Shown here piece after piece: positions 7,620 through 16,901 of a stretch of DNA of 46,653 nucleotides. The number at the start of each line of letters is the position of its first letter. Position 1 is the first letter of the stretch. Origin of the DNA: Chloroflexota bacterium (GTDB taxonomy: Bacteria > Chloroflexota > Dehalococcoidia > Lucifugimonadales > Australimonadaceae); assembly GCA_002719775.1 (NCBI GenBank), contig PBEP01000001.1:1-46653 (forward strand), read 5' to 3'. The position numbers were made by a program, and so were the translations under genes. The notes under the pieces were generated by a model. The model did no database searches and was not told the DNA's origin. It saw only the letters and a program-made list of their open reading frames with translations.

Positions 7620-8432
7620 TTATTTAGAAACTATTCCGTCCGGGTATCGTTCAAAAACAAGCGGGTCATAGAGTGGTATTGGATGTTGGGCAACGCGAAG
7701 AGTGCGTTCTTGCGCAGCTAAGGCTTCATACATATTCTCAGTGATACCGATTGGATGATTTCTTTCTAAGTTTTGGTACATGAAGAACGCATCGGATACG
7801 ACTACAACACCTTCTTTCGTGTCTATTTCAACAGCAATCGAGGCTCGGTGATGACCACCTGTCCACCAAGTTCTAAGGCCTGGAGCTATTTCTTCTTCAT
7901 CTTCTAGAAGACGAACTTTGTCCCATCCATCGAAAACCAAATACTCCAAAACATCTTTAGGAATGACGAACCATCTGTCATCATGTGGATGTTGATGAGT
8001 AGTGTGGTATTGAATCCATCCGCGCTTCGAGATGCATATTTGCGCATTAGGGAATCTAGGGACATTTGAAACGGTATATAGCTGAAGGGGCGTTAAGAAA
8101 ATATGAGTAACATCTTCGGGAGCAACATTAACTCTGGACAATTGGTTTAAGATCCACCAGCTATCCTCACGCCGCATTCCAGCATCAGGACCAAGAAAGC
8201 TGATCCATTTTTCATTAAGTTGGGTAAGGTCTTCAGCAGCTCCGGTATTCACTAACGCGGTGATCCCGTTACCACGAATTAATGCCACCTGAAACGCGGC
8301 CGTATAACTTTTCCCCCAGTCTGACATCCAAAATACTTCTGGACCAGGTAAGTCTGCCTCTCCGACTTTGAGCATTTGAACACTATAATTTGACAATGGA
8401 GCCTCCGCAAAAATATCAAATAAAGATAACAT
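7620..8432 (-). CDS. Metallo-beta-lactamase-fold protein with substituted metal motif
   Basis: A 270-residue protein with the order of a metallo-beta-lactamase lactonase/hydrolase: an N-terminal strand with ALVNTG near 60, then VTHIFLTPLQLYTVSNVPRFPNA (109-130), the GGHHRAS region (192-198), VVVSDAFF with Asp214, and a late AQHP (His250). In the normal motif LTHxHxDHxGN, the four metal ligands here read Pro115, Gln117, Tyr119 and Thr120. The later ligands remain. The protein is therefore probably not a standard dinuclear hydrolase. It sits between rhaM and the divergent rhamnonate dehydratase gene, so a link to sugar-acid or lactone handling is possible but unproven. Confidence 0.75.
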   Translation of the reverse strand: MLSLFDIFAEAPLSNYSVQMLKVGEADLPGPEVFWMSDWGKSYTAAFQVALIRGNGITALVNTGAAEDLTQLNEKWISFLGPDAGMRREDSWWILNQLSRVNVAPEDVTHIFLTPLQLYTVSNVPRFPNAQICISKRGWIQYHTTHQHPHDDRWFVIPKDVLEYLVFDGWDKVRLLEDEEEIAPGLRTWWTGGHHRASIAVEIDTKEGVVVVSDAFFMYQNLERNHPIGITENMYEALAAQERTLRVAQHPIPLYDPLVFERYPDGIVSK

Positions 8433-8539
8433 TAACGAGATTTAGTTCAAGTTGTAAATCTTGTGTGAAATTCTAAGAAACAATTAATTAATGGCTATGT
8501 ATATTTTTTAACTTTTGATTCTGAAAAGGAAAAAATGAA

Positions 8540-9718
8540 GTGGATAATTTTAAAATTGTAAGCGTGCGAGCTTACACCAGTAGTACAAGAGGGGCTGATT
8601 ATCATTCTCATTCAGGCTATCACTGGATAGACGACCATGTAGCGACTCCTATGGCTAAGTACCCTGAATATAGAGAATCAAGATCTTCTTGGGGCCTTAA
8701 TGCTTTAGGTTCCGTGATTGTCGAAGTTGAGTCTGAATCTGGTCATACTGGATTAGGAGTCAGTACTGGTGGAGTGCCTGCAGCATGGATTATTGAAAAT
8801 CACCTATCCAGATTCATTGAAGGGCAACGAGCAGACCAGGTAGAACAAATCTGGGATCAGATGTTTTTGTCGACAATTTATTACGGAAGAAAAGGCATCA
8901 CGCTTAATGCGATCTCTGCGGTCGATCTTGCTATTTGGGATCTTCTAGGGAAAATTCGAGAGGAGCCCGTTTACCATCTATTAGGTGGGAAAGTACGCCC
9001 GGAAATTGAGTTTTATGCTACGACCGCTAGGCCTGATATTGCCAAGGAATTGGGATTTTTAGGCGGTAAAATGCCACTACTTCACGGCCCAGCAGAGGGC
9101 GAAGAAGGTATGGAGAAAAATATAGAGCGTATGCAAAGTATGCGCGACGCAGTAGGGAATGATTTTTGGTTAATGTACGATTGCTGGATGTGCTTAGATT
9201 TAAATTATGCTCAAAGGTTGGTTGAGAAACTTAGCACCACAGGGATGAAATGGTTAGAGGAAGCATTCTTGCCGGATGATTATTGGAGTTTGAAACAGCT
9301 GCGCGCTACTGCCCCAAAGGGAATGTGGGTAACAGGTGGGGAACACGAGGCAACCTTACAAGGATTTCGAATGATGCTGGAAATGGAATGTGTAGATATT
9401 TTGCAACCTGATGTTGGGTGGTGCGGAGGATTGACCGAGTTAGTTAAAATTGGCGCGTTAGCCGATGAGCATAAGGTTCTAGTTGTTCCGCACGGGTCAA
9501 GCGTTTATTCTTACCACTACGTGATTACCCAACATAATAGTCCCTTCGCAGAATTCTTAGTCATGTCGCCCCAAGCCGATCACGTAATACCAATGTTCGA
9601 GCCGCTATTGTTAGGAGAGCCTGTTCCCGAGAATGGACGCCTGAAAGTTTCTGATAGGCCTGGCTTTGGAGTCGAATTAAATAGAGATGTTGAATTAGAA
9701 CGACCCTTTGTTCATTGA
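8540..9718 (+). CDS. rhmD: L-rhamnonate dehydratase
   Basis: A 392-residue enolase-superfamily protein very close to E. coli RhmD in wording and length: WIDDHVATPMAKYPEYRESR, YYGRKGITLNAISAVDLAIWDLLGK, EIEFYATTARPDIAKELGFLGGKMP, DCWMCLDLNYA, and QPDVGWCGGLTELVKI. Metal ligands are visible as Asp of LMYDCW, Glu of WLEE and Glu of GGEHE; the catalytic His is in VPHGSSVYSYH. It dehydrates L-rhamnonate to 2-keto-3-deoxy-L-rhamnonate. The GTG start has AAAGGA 9 nt upstream; an ATG five bases earlier is in another frame and soon stops. It diverges from rhaM and the MBL-fold gene across 107 bp of AT-rich DNA that probably holds both promoters. Confidence 0.92.
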   Translation: MDNFKIVSVRAYTSSTRGADYHSHSGYHWIDDHVATPMAKYPEYRESRSSWGLNALGSVIVEVESESGHTGLGVSTGGVPAAWIIENHLSRFIEGQRADQVEQIWDQMFLSTIYYGRKGITLNAISAVDLAIWDLLGKIREEPVYHLLGGKVRPEIEFYATTARPDIAKELGFLGGKMPLLHGPAEGEEGMEKNIERMQSMRDAVGNDFWLMYDCWMCLDLNYAQRLVEKLSTTGMKWLEEAFLPDDYWSLKQLRATAPKGMWVTGGEHEATLQGFRMMLEMECVDILQPDVGWCGGLTELVKIGALADEHKVLVVPHGSSVYSYHYVITQHNSPFAEFLVMSPQADHVIPMFEPLLLGEPVPENGRLKVSDRPGFGVELNRDVELERPFVH

Positions 9719-9732
9719 AAGTGAGGTGAATT

Positions 9733-10242
9733 GTGCGTACTTGGTATGACGTTTTCTCAACAAAATGGGGCTGGATTGGAGCGATTGCTTCTGATGAAGG
9801 ATTGCGGCATATGTCTCTCCCTGAGCAATCTACCGATCTTGCAATCCGGCATTTAGCGAAACCTCTTGAGCGTGAAAATCCCCAAGAGTCCAAAAAAGCG
9901 TTTGATGAACTCCAATTACAACTGGATGCATATTTTAGTGGACAGGCAGAAATGCCTCAGCCACGATTGGACTTAGAAGGAGCTACAAAATTCTTTCGTA
10001 ATGTTTGGGATGCTTGTAGATCCATCCCGGCAGGTGAAACACAAACTTACTTATGGTTGGCTGAGAAAGCTGGTAGCCCAAAAGCAGTTAGAGCAGCTGG
10101 TCAAGCAATGGCGAGAAATAGAGTACCGCTCATCATTCCATGCCATCGTGTAATTGGGAGAGATGGCGGGCTGCACGGTTTTGCAGGGCCTGGAATAGGA
10201 ATGAAGGCAAGGTTACTTGAATTAGAAGGTGTAGAACGGTAG
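9733..10242 (+). CDS. ogt: Methylated-DNA-[protein]-cysteine S-methyltransferase
   Basis: A suicide enzyme that moves the methyl group of O6-methylguanine (or O4-methylthymine) to its own Cys137 in IIPCHRVIG. Also seen: the winged-helix DNA-binding part with IPAGETQTYLWLAEKAGSPKAVRAAGQAMARN, and GLHGFAGPG after the active site. At 169 residues it is the usual Ogt length with a short N-terminal domain and no Ada domain. GTG start with GAGGTGA upstream, 14 bp after rhmD, so it may be cotranscribed by position rather than by function. It is convergent with dnaE, 17 bp apart. Confidence 0.93.
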   Translation: MRTWYDVFSTKWGWIGAIASDEGLRHMSLPEQSTDLAIRHLAKPLERENPQESKKAFDELQLQLDAYFSGQAEMPQPRLDLEGATKFFRNVWDACRSIPAGETQTYLWLAEKAGSPKAVRAAGQAMARNRVPLIIPCHRVIGRDGGLHGFAGPGIGMKARLLELEGVER

Positions 10243-10259
10243 CGCTATCTAAAAATAGA

Positions 10260-13200
10260 TTATCGTTTTTGGATGGTGAGTGCTCTTGGGTTGTCTAGGA
10301 GAGTCGCTAGTCGATCAGCTAGTTCTTCAGAGTATGAAGTTTTAATTATCCTCATTTCCACTCTCCACCTTTTGCCGCCACTTGCGATCACGAGGTCAAC
10401 ATCATCTGCACCTGGGTACTCTAAGATAATCTGGAGTACTGATTTTAATAAATATTGATCATCTTCTGGTTTATCTGTTTCAGTTAAATTAACTAGCAAA
10501 AGACTGTTCTTCGCTTCAGTTGAGACCTTGATATTCTGGTTCTCAGGAGTTTTTGGGGCTCTTACTGCAGGTTCTGGAATGATCCCATTGTGATGACCAT
10601 TTTGGTCATTAAGTATTGGTTGGTTATTGCTAGTTGGGGTTTTCACCTGATTTACAGCTAATGAGTGAGTTTCATTGTCAGCTTCAACTGCTTCGATCCT
10701 TTCCTGTTCAGCCGGAGGATTAGCACTTGAAGGAGCAAGCGGTGAGGGGTATTCAGGAATGATGTCATTGCCAGTCCATTCCACAATTTTTGGTTCAGGC
10801 AAGACTTCGGCCAGTGCCTCTGGCCTATCTGAGGGGATCTCATAAACAGAAGCGCCGTCACAGTGCATTGTTAATTCATCATTCCTGGTCCGAATAGTAC
10901 CATTCAGATGTACTAGATTCCCTTGAACCCAGACATCACTAGTCGTTTGGTATGTACGGCTCCAGACTGCAACATCTAAAGGTCCGTCCATTAACTCTAG
11001 AGTTACGAATGCGATACGGTCACCGTTTTTGTCCGATTGAAGGCGTGTATTGCTGACTTGCCCAACAAGGGCGACTTTCATGCCTACTTCCAGTTGCGAT
11101 TTTGATATGACTGCTCCTTCTGGGACGTTTGGCGCTATTGATTCTAGAATTTGTGAACTTAAAGATACCCCCATCAACTCACGTTCCCAAAGGGCTTGTT
11201 CGATAGTTGAAGGCTCTTCTGAATCTGATAGCGTTACTCCTACCATAGGTGGTGGGACTGATTCGCCGAACAAATTAAACATGTTAGTCTGCCCAGACTC
11301 TTTCAGCTGATATTCACGCTGTACAAGGCTCACTAGGCTATCTAGGCTTGCGAGCAATTGACCCCTTCGTCCAAATTGATCTAAAGCTCCTACCTTGATT
11401 AAACTTTCTAAAACCCTTCTATTCCCAGCAGCACCTCCAGATCTTCTGGCAAAATCCTCCAAATTTTTGAAATAACCTTCAAACTTTCTACTTTCCACTA
11501 AATCTGAAACCGCTGATGCCCCTACATTCTTAACAGCAGCAAGTCCGTATGCAATCTCTTCTTTTGCAATATCACTATCTTTGATTTCAGGGGAACTAGT
11601 GACAGAGAAACCTACGTCACTACCATTTATATCAGGTGGAAGAACTTTAATTCCTAAGCGAGCGCACTCGGCCACCATCATTGCAATGCGCTCAGCATTT
11701 CCAGAATACGCATTCATAGCGCAAGCCATAAATTCAACTGGATAATTAGCTTTAAAAAACGCAGTCCAGTAAGCTACTACTGCGTAGCTGACACTATGCG
11801 CCTTGTTAAAAGCATAACCCGCAAATGGTTCAATCAGGTCAAAAATTTCTTTCGCTATTTGCTCTGTATATCCTAGATTTTTCGCACCTGTTACAAACTT
11901 TTCTCTTTCTTCTTCCATCAGGCTTCTGATCTTTTTCCCCATAGCTTTTCTTACTATGTCAGCTTCACCTAAAGAGTATCCTGCGAAAGTTCTCAAGATA
12001 TGAAGCACTTGATCTTGATATACGATAATCCCGAATGTCTCTTCTAATATTTCTTTAAGAGCATCATGGGGGTACTCAATTGGCGCCCTCCCAAATTTGG
12101 AATCAATAAATCTAGGAATGTGTTCCATGGGGCCAGGGCGGTAAAGTGCAACCATAGCTGCAAGTTCGCCCAGTGTTTCAGGTTTTAATTCCTTGATGTA
12201 CCTCCTCATTCCTGGAGACTCCAATTGGAAAATTGCTGTGGTTTCCCCTGAAGCCAAAAGCTCAAAAGTCTTGTCGTCATCAAATTTAATGGTATTTAGA
12301 GAGATAGATACTCCATGCCTTTTTTCTACTGACTCTATGGTTTCAGCGAGAATCGTGTAATTGATAAGTCCGAGGAAATCCATTTTTAGCAATCCAAGTT
12401 TTGCTAGTGGTTCCATGGCATATTGAGTCATTGCAATGGCATTTTCTGTGCCTTTGGTTGGCCTTTGGAGAGGGATATTATTCGTTAATGGGTCCGAAGA
12501 AATAACAATGCCTGCGGCGTGGGTGCTTGAATTCCTTACCGTACCTTCAAGCTTTTGTGCAGCATCAAGCAGCGCTTTGTATGAATGATCGTTTTGGTAT
12601 ATGTCCCTTAGTTCAGCAGATTCACTAAAAGCTGTTTCAAGGGTCATACCCACACGGGCTGGTACGAGACGAGCTATTCGATCTACGTCCGCATATTGCA
12701 TTCCAAGTGCACGACCTACATCCCGAATTACGGCCTTGGCACCTAGTGTGCCAAATGTAATTATTTGTGCAACATGATCTTCACCGTATTTGGTCACAAG
12801 GTAACGTATCGCTTCATCTCGACGATCATCTTGGAAATCCAGATCAATATCAGGCATTTCTTTACGCTCAATATTTAAAAAGCGTTCAAATACCAATTGA
12901 TATTCGAGAGGGTCAATGTCCGTAACGCCAAGGCAATAGAGTACCAAGGAGGATGCAGCGCTACCTCTAACGCCAAAGATAATATGGTTATTTCTGGCAA
13001 ATTCCGCGATATCCCAGACTACTAAAAAGTAATTGGGGTATTGCGTTTTTGTAATTACGTCTAATTCGTAAGATAGTCGTTGATTTTGAATTTCATTACC
13101 AGATCCAAACTTTTGTTCAAAACCTTGCCAACTTAATCGGCGCAAATATGAATCTGCATCTTCTGCGCTTTCAATAGGGTATTCGGGTAAATGTAGTTTT

Positions 13201-14027
13201 GTGAAATCAAGCTCAAAATCCACAGAATCCGCAACAGCCATTGTATTGGATAGCGCTTCTGGAAGGTCAGAAAACAAATACTCCATTTCCTCAGGGCTTT
13301 TTAAATAATAAGAATCATCTGATATTTTCATTCGTGATTGATCATTAATTGTTGTGTTTGTTTGAATGCAGACCATTACATCTTGCATATCAGCATCCTC
13401 TTTATAGACGTAATGTAAGTCATTGGTAGCAATTAGAGGTATATCAAGCTTCTCAGCAATATGGATCAATCCTGAATTCAGCCGATCTAAAAATTCAAGA
13501 TTCTCATGGCGTTGTAATTCAAGGTAGAACTGAGAAAAAGAATCCTTATAAAAGCGCGCCAATTCTTCGGCTCGTGAAGTATCACCGTCTATTAGGAAGC
13601 GAGATATTTCTGATGAAGGACAACCTGATAAAACAATGAGCCCATCAGCCCTCGATGAAAGCAAATTTTTATCAACTCTAGGTTTGTAGTAGAAACCTTC
13701 AGTATTTGCTTTAGAAACTAGATAGAGCAAGTTCGTGTAGCCTAAGGTATTTTGGGCCAGTACTGTCAAATGTGAAGGGGTTTTTTCGGCGGAATTCCTG
13801 TCTTCAAGAGAACCACTGGCAACATAGAGCTCACAACCAATTATTGGCTTTATTCCTTCAGCAGTACATGCTTCGTAAAAGTCTATAGCACCGTGCATTA
13901 CACCATGGTCGGTGAGTCCCAATGCAGACATGCCTTGATTCTTTGCGTGCTTAACTAATGCTTGAATATGGCTGAGGCCATCAAGCATGCTGAACTCCGA
14001 ATGAACATGAAGATGTGTAAAGGACAT
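10260..14027 (-). CDS. dnaE: DNA polymerase III subunit alpha
   Basis: The replicative polymerase, 1255 residues. N-terminal PHP domain (HLHVHSEFSMLDG, residues 5-17), polymerase motif PDIDLDF at 392-398 with further catalytic Asp in KMDFLGL, and a GYAFNKAHSVSYA segment of the fingers. The helix-hairpin-helix and OB-fold regions follow (VALVGQVSNTRLQSDKNGDRIAFVTLELMDG). A hydrophilic, Pro/Asn-rich linker of roughly 90 residues leads to a separate C-terminal domain of about 80 residues (LLLVNLTETDK to the end), which makes it longer than E. coli DnaE. It has no 3'-5' exonuclease insert, so it is DnaE type and not PolC. A promoter with a palindromic spacer lies just upstream. Confidence 0.96.
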   Translation of the reverse strand: MSFTHLHVHSEFSMLDGLSHIQALVKHAKNQGMSALGLTDHGVMHGAIDFYEACTAEGIKPIIGCELYVASGSLEDRNSAEKTPSHLTVLAQNTLGYTNLLYLVSKANTEGFYYKPRVDKNLLSSRADGLIVLSGCPSSEISRFLIDGDTSRAEELARFYKDSFSQFYLELQRHENLEFLDRLNSGLIHIAEKLDIPLIATNDLHYVYKEDADMQDVMVCIQTNTTINDQSRMKISDDSYYLKSPEEMEYLFSDLPEALSNTMAVADSVDFELDFTKLHLPEYPIESAEDADSYLRRLSWQGFEQKFGSGNEIQNQRLSYELDVITKTQYPNYFLVVWDIAEFARNNHIIFGVRGSAASSLVLYCLGVTDIDPLEYQLVFERFLNIERKEMPDIDLDFQDDRRDEAIRYLVTKYGEDHVAQIITFGTLGAKAVIRDVGRALGMQYADVDRIARLVPARVGMTLETAFSESAELRDIYQNDHSYKALLDAAQKLEGTVRNSSTHAAGIVISSDPLTNNIPLQRPTKGTENAIAMTQYAMEPLAKLGLLKMDFLGLINYTILAETIESVEKRHGVSISLNTIKFDDDKTFELLASGETTAIFQLESPGMRRYIKELKPETLGELAAMVALYRPGPMEHIPRFIDSKFGRAPIEYPHDALKEILEETFGIIVYQDQVLHILRTFAGYSLGEADIVRKAMGKKIRSLMEEEREKFVTGAKNLGYTEQIAKEIFDLIEPFAGYAFNKAHSVSYAVVAYWTAFFKANYPVEFMACAMNAYSGNAERIAMMVAECARLGIKVLPPDINGSDVGFSVTSSPEIKDSDIAKEEIAYGLAAVKNVGASAVSDLVESRKFEGYFKNLEDFARRSGGAAGNRRVLESLIKVGALDQFGRRGQLLASLDSLVSLVQREYQLKESGQTNMFNLFGESVPPPMVGVTLSDSEEPSTIEQALWERELMGVSLSSQILESIAPNVPEGAVISKSQLEVGMKVALVGQVSNTRLQSDKNGDRIAFVTLELMDGPLDVAVWSRTYQTTSDVWVQGNLVHLNGTIRTRNDELTMHCDGASVYEIPSDRPEALAEVLPEPKIVEWTGNDIIPEYPSPLAPSSANPPAEQERIEAVEADNETHSLAVNQVKTPTSNNQPILNDQNGHHNGIIPEPAVRAPKTPENQNIKVSTEAKNSLLLVNLTETDKPEDDQYLLKSVLQIILEYPGADDVDLVIASGGKRWRVEMRIIKTSYSEELADRLATLLDNPRALTIQKR

Positions 14028-14054
14028 AGTTTATTAATATTTCAACAGGCGACT

Positions 14055-14083
14055 ATTATACGAATTCAATGAATTCGTCCCAA
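14055..14083 (-). promoter_or_regulatory. dnaE promoter with palindromic spacer
   Basis: Read on the minus strand: TTGGGA (14083-14078), a 17-bp spacer, TATAAT (14060-14055). The spacer is exactly the perfect palindrome CGAATTC-ATT-GAATTCG (14061-14077). This is the usual place for a repressor to block polymerase. The promoter match is good; the operator role is inference. Confidence 0.6.
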
Positions 14084-14149
14084 GAGTAATAACTCAATAT
14101 TTGGCGATTTTTGAACCATTTGCACATTATGATGTGTAATCTCTGGCAT

Positions 14150-14178
14150 TTACCATTACTCACAAATTTAAATATAAT
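14150..14178 (+). promoter_or_regulatory. folC promoter
   Basis: TTACCA (14150-14155), 17-bp spacer, perfect TATAAT (14173-14178). Transcription would begin near 14185, a few tens of bases before folC. It faces away from the dnaE promoter. Confidence 0.55.
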
Positions 14179-14226
14179 CTACTTGAATGTAATAAAATAA
14201 ATTTATTCACAGAATTGCTTATTCAG

Positions 14227-15612
14227 ATGTCAGAGAAACTAGAAATGGAAGTTGAAAATCAAAGTAAATATGAAGTAACACTCAATCGCCTTCTTACTCT
14301 TGCTGACTTTGAAAGAAACAATCTGGGCCAGCGTAAGAAATCATTCATAGGACTCAGCAGAATGATTGAGCTTGTTCAGCGTTTAGGCAACCCTCAAAAT
14401 TGCGCACCAGTTGTCCATGTTGCAGGAACTAAAGGAAAAGGTTCTGTGGCGAGCATGGTATCAAGTATTTTGCAAAAAGAAGGATTAAAAGTAGGGCTCT
14501 TCACCTCTCCGCATTTACTTACTTTTCGCGAGCGCATTCGTATAAACGGTACTCCATTAAATGAAGAAACTTTTGTAGAGGCACTTGAGTCAATCTGGCC
14601 AGAAGTGATTGGGATGGGAATTCCAGGTTCAGATGAATGTCCTTCTACGTTTGAATGCCTCACAGCTATGGCTTTCCACGCATTCAAAAAAGAAAAAGTT
14701 GATGTTCAAGTAATTGAGGTTGGGCTGGGAGGCCGACTTGACTCTACAAATGTTGCAGAAGGCAATGTCTCAGTGATCACATCATTGAGCTTAGACCATG
14801 TAAATGTACTAGGAGGAACAATAGAGGCGATAGCTCAAGAGAAATCAGGGATAATCAAGCAGAATTCTATTGTGGTATCCGCTCCTCAGATTATGGAAGC
14901 ATATGGTGTAATTGAAGAGACTTGTTTTCGCCAAAATGCTCAGCTGATTTCACTTGGCAAAGACATTTATTGGGAAAGTGAACACTCTGATTTAAAGAGT
15001 CAATCATTTAATGTTAAATTCGAAAACAAGAAATTCCATGTTGAATTACCTTTACTAGGGGCACATCAACAAGAAAATGCAGCTGCTGCTATAGCTGCTG
15101 TGCTTTCATTAGTTCCGACTATATCTAGTAAAAGTATTGAATTCGGATTAGCTGAGGCGAACTGGGAAGGTCGATTCCAAGTAATTTCAGAAAAACCATA
15201 TGTTGTGTTAGACGGCGCTCATAACGAATATTCGATGGCATGTTTGTATCAGGCCATCGTTAATTACTTCCCTGGTAAAAAAACTAAGCTTGTTTTCGGT
15301 TGTTCAACTGATAAAGATCTAATCGCGATGGCCAAGGCAATTGCACCTGTCACAAGTGAAGTAATTAGTTGTTCATCGAGACATCCCAAATCTGCCAACC
15401 AGCAAATTATTTGCGAAATTTTTAACTCCTTGGGGATACCCTCAAAATCATCAGGGTCTGTTCAGCAAGCATTGAAACAGGTATTGGCTGAGGCTTCGTC
15501 AGATGAATTGATTGTAGTAACAGGCTCGCTATTCGTAGTTGGTGAATCTATTGAGTTTTGGCGTAATATATCTCCTGAGCTTTATCCTTTATTGAGAACG
15601 GGGCTGCATTAG
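14227..15612 (+). CDS. folC: Folylpolyglutamate synthase / dihydrofolate synthase
   Basis: An ATP-dependent Mur-ligase-fold enzyme that adds glutamate to dihydropteroate or folates. Visible: ALxxLADFERN-type N-terminus (LNRLLTLADFERNNLGQRKKSF), P-loop VAGTKGKGSVASM, SPHLLTFRERIRING, EVGLGGRLDSTNV, the SLDHVNVLGGTIEAIAQEKSGIIK loop, and VLDGAHNEYSM in the C-terminal domain. Length matches FolC. The start is uncertain: TTG 14215, ATG 14227 and ATG 14245 are in frame and none has a good RBS; ATG 14227 is chosen because it is an ATG that keeps the N-terminus. The stop TAG overlaps the GTG of fabF by one base, which suggests translational coupling. Confidence 0.92.
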   Translation: MSEKLEMEVENQSKYEVTLNRLLTLADFERNNLGQRKKSFIGLSRMIELVQRLGNPQNCAPVVHVAGTKGKGSVASMVSSILQKEGLKVGLFTSPHLLTFRERIRINGTPLNEETFVEALESIWPEVIGMGIPGSDECPSTFECLTAMAFHAFKKEKVDVQVIEVGLGGRLDSTNVAEGNVSVITSLSLDHVNVLGGTIEAIAQEKSGIIKQNSIVVSAPQIMEAYGVIEETCFRQNAQLISLGKDIYWESEHSDLKSQSFNVKFENKKFHVELPLLGAHQQENAAAAIAAVLSLVPTISSKSIEFGLAEANWEGRFQVISEKPYVVLDGAHNEYSMACLYQAIVNYFPGKKTKLVFGCSTDKDLIAMAKAIAPVTSEVISCSSRHPKSANQQIICEIFNSLGIPSKSSGSVQQALKQVLAEASSDELIVVTGSLFVVGESIEFWRNISPELYPLLRTGLH

Positions 15613-16862
15613 TGCGAAATTTGAATAAAAGAGTAGTAGTAACAGGTCTAGGGGCAATAACTCCTCTTGGAGAATCGGTTTCAGAATTCTGGAATGGTTT
15701 AGTTTCAGGTACTTCAGGAGTTGGCCCTATGACTTTGGCAGATCCCAGTGCTTACTCCTGTAAAATTTCAGGTGAGGTCAGTAACTTTGACCCAGAAAAG
15801 CACATTGATAAAAGAGAAGCAAGAAGGATGTCTCGCTTTTCTCAATTAGCAATTTCTGCATCCTCAGAGGCGCTTAATGCCGCCGGGATTTCTTATGAAA
15901 AAATAGACCGTACCAGAATGGGCGTTATTTTGGGTAATGGGAACGGAGGATATCCCGATATAGAGGCTGCAGTTAGGCAGATTGCTCGTGGTGAAGGTAC
16001 CCGACTTTCTCCTTTTTACTTCCCTATGACTTTGCCAAATATGGCTGCAGCAAATGTTAGCAGGTTGTTTGGTGCAGAGGGAGTTTGCTCTACTGTTACT
16101 ACTGCTTGTGCAGCATCGACACATGCTATTGGCGATGCAATGACCGCAATTAGGAATGGCATTGCTGATGTTGTCATAACAGGAGGAGCTGAAGCAGGCA
16201 TTAGTGAATTAGGGCTTGCTGGGTTTTGTGCAATGAGAGCATTAACTTCAAGGAACGACCAACCAGAGAGTGCAAGTAGGCCATTCGACCTTGAGAGGGA
16301 CGGATTTATTCCTTCTGAAGGTGCAGGAATTTTGATTTTAGAGGAAATGGAACATGCAATATCTAGGGGTGCGGATATAATTGTAGAGCTAATTGGCAGC
16401 GGGTCCTCATCTGATGCATTTCACCAATTTCAGCCAGATTCAACTGGAGCTGGTGCCGCACGAGCAATAAGCCTCGCTATAAACGATGCAGGAATCCAGC
16501 CTGACGAGATTGATTATATAAACGCACACGGAACATCAACTCCTCTGAATGATGCTATTGAGACTAATGCAATAAAGAGTGCTTTAGGAGGATCTGCCAA
16601 TTCTGTTCCTATAAGTTCAACAAAATCAATGATAGGCCATGCTTTGGGTGCTAGTGGGGGAATGGAGGCAGTAGCCTGTGTTAAAACTATAGAGACGGGA
16701 ATTATTCACCCGACGATTAATTACTCGAACCCTGATCCGGATTGTGGTCTTGATTACGTACCGAACATTGCCAGGGATTTGCCAGTGAGTACCGTACTTT
16801 CCAACTCATTTGGTTTTGGGGGGCAAAACTCTTGTGTCATTTTTAGAGCATTTGAGCAATAA
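15612..16862 (+). CDS. fabF: 3-oxoacyl-[ACP] synthase II
   Basis: A condensing enzyme of type II fatty-acid synthesis that elongates acyl-ACP with malonyl-ACP. The Cys-His-His triad is complete: Cys166 in TTACAASTHA, His306 in NAHGTSTPLND and His343 in IGHALGASGG. The start VVVTGLGAITPLG and the ending SNSFGFGGQN are standard, and 416 residues is the normal FabF length. GTG start overlapping the folC stop by one base. No acpP or other fab genes are next to it. Confidence 0.95.
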   Translation: MRNLNKRVVVTGLGAITPLGESVSEFWNGLVSGTSGVGPMTLADPSAYSCKISGEVSNFDPEKHIDKREARRMSRFSQLAISASSEALNAAGISYEKIDRTRMGVILGNGNGGYPDIEAAVRQIARGEGTRLSPFYFPMTLPNMAAANVSRLFGAEGVCSTVTTACAASTHAIGDAMTAIRNGIADVVITGGAEAGISELGLAGFCAMRALTSRNDQPESASRPFDLERDGFIPSEGAGILILEEMEHAISRGADIIVELIGSGSSSDAFHQFQPDSTGAGAARAISLAINDAGIQPDEIDYINAHGTSTPLNDAIETNAIKSALGGSANSVPISSTKSMIGHALGASGGMEAVACVKTIETGIIHPTINYSNPDPDCGLDYVPNIARDLPVSTVLSNSFGFGGQNSCVIFRAFEQ

Positions 16863-16901
16863 AGGCTAGCAGTAAACATAATTACACTTTATGATAGGTG
16901 T

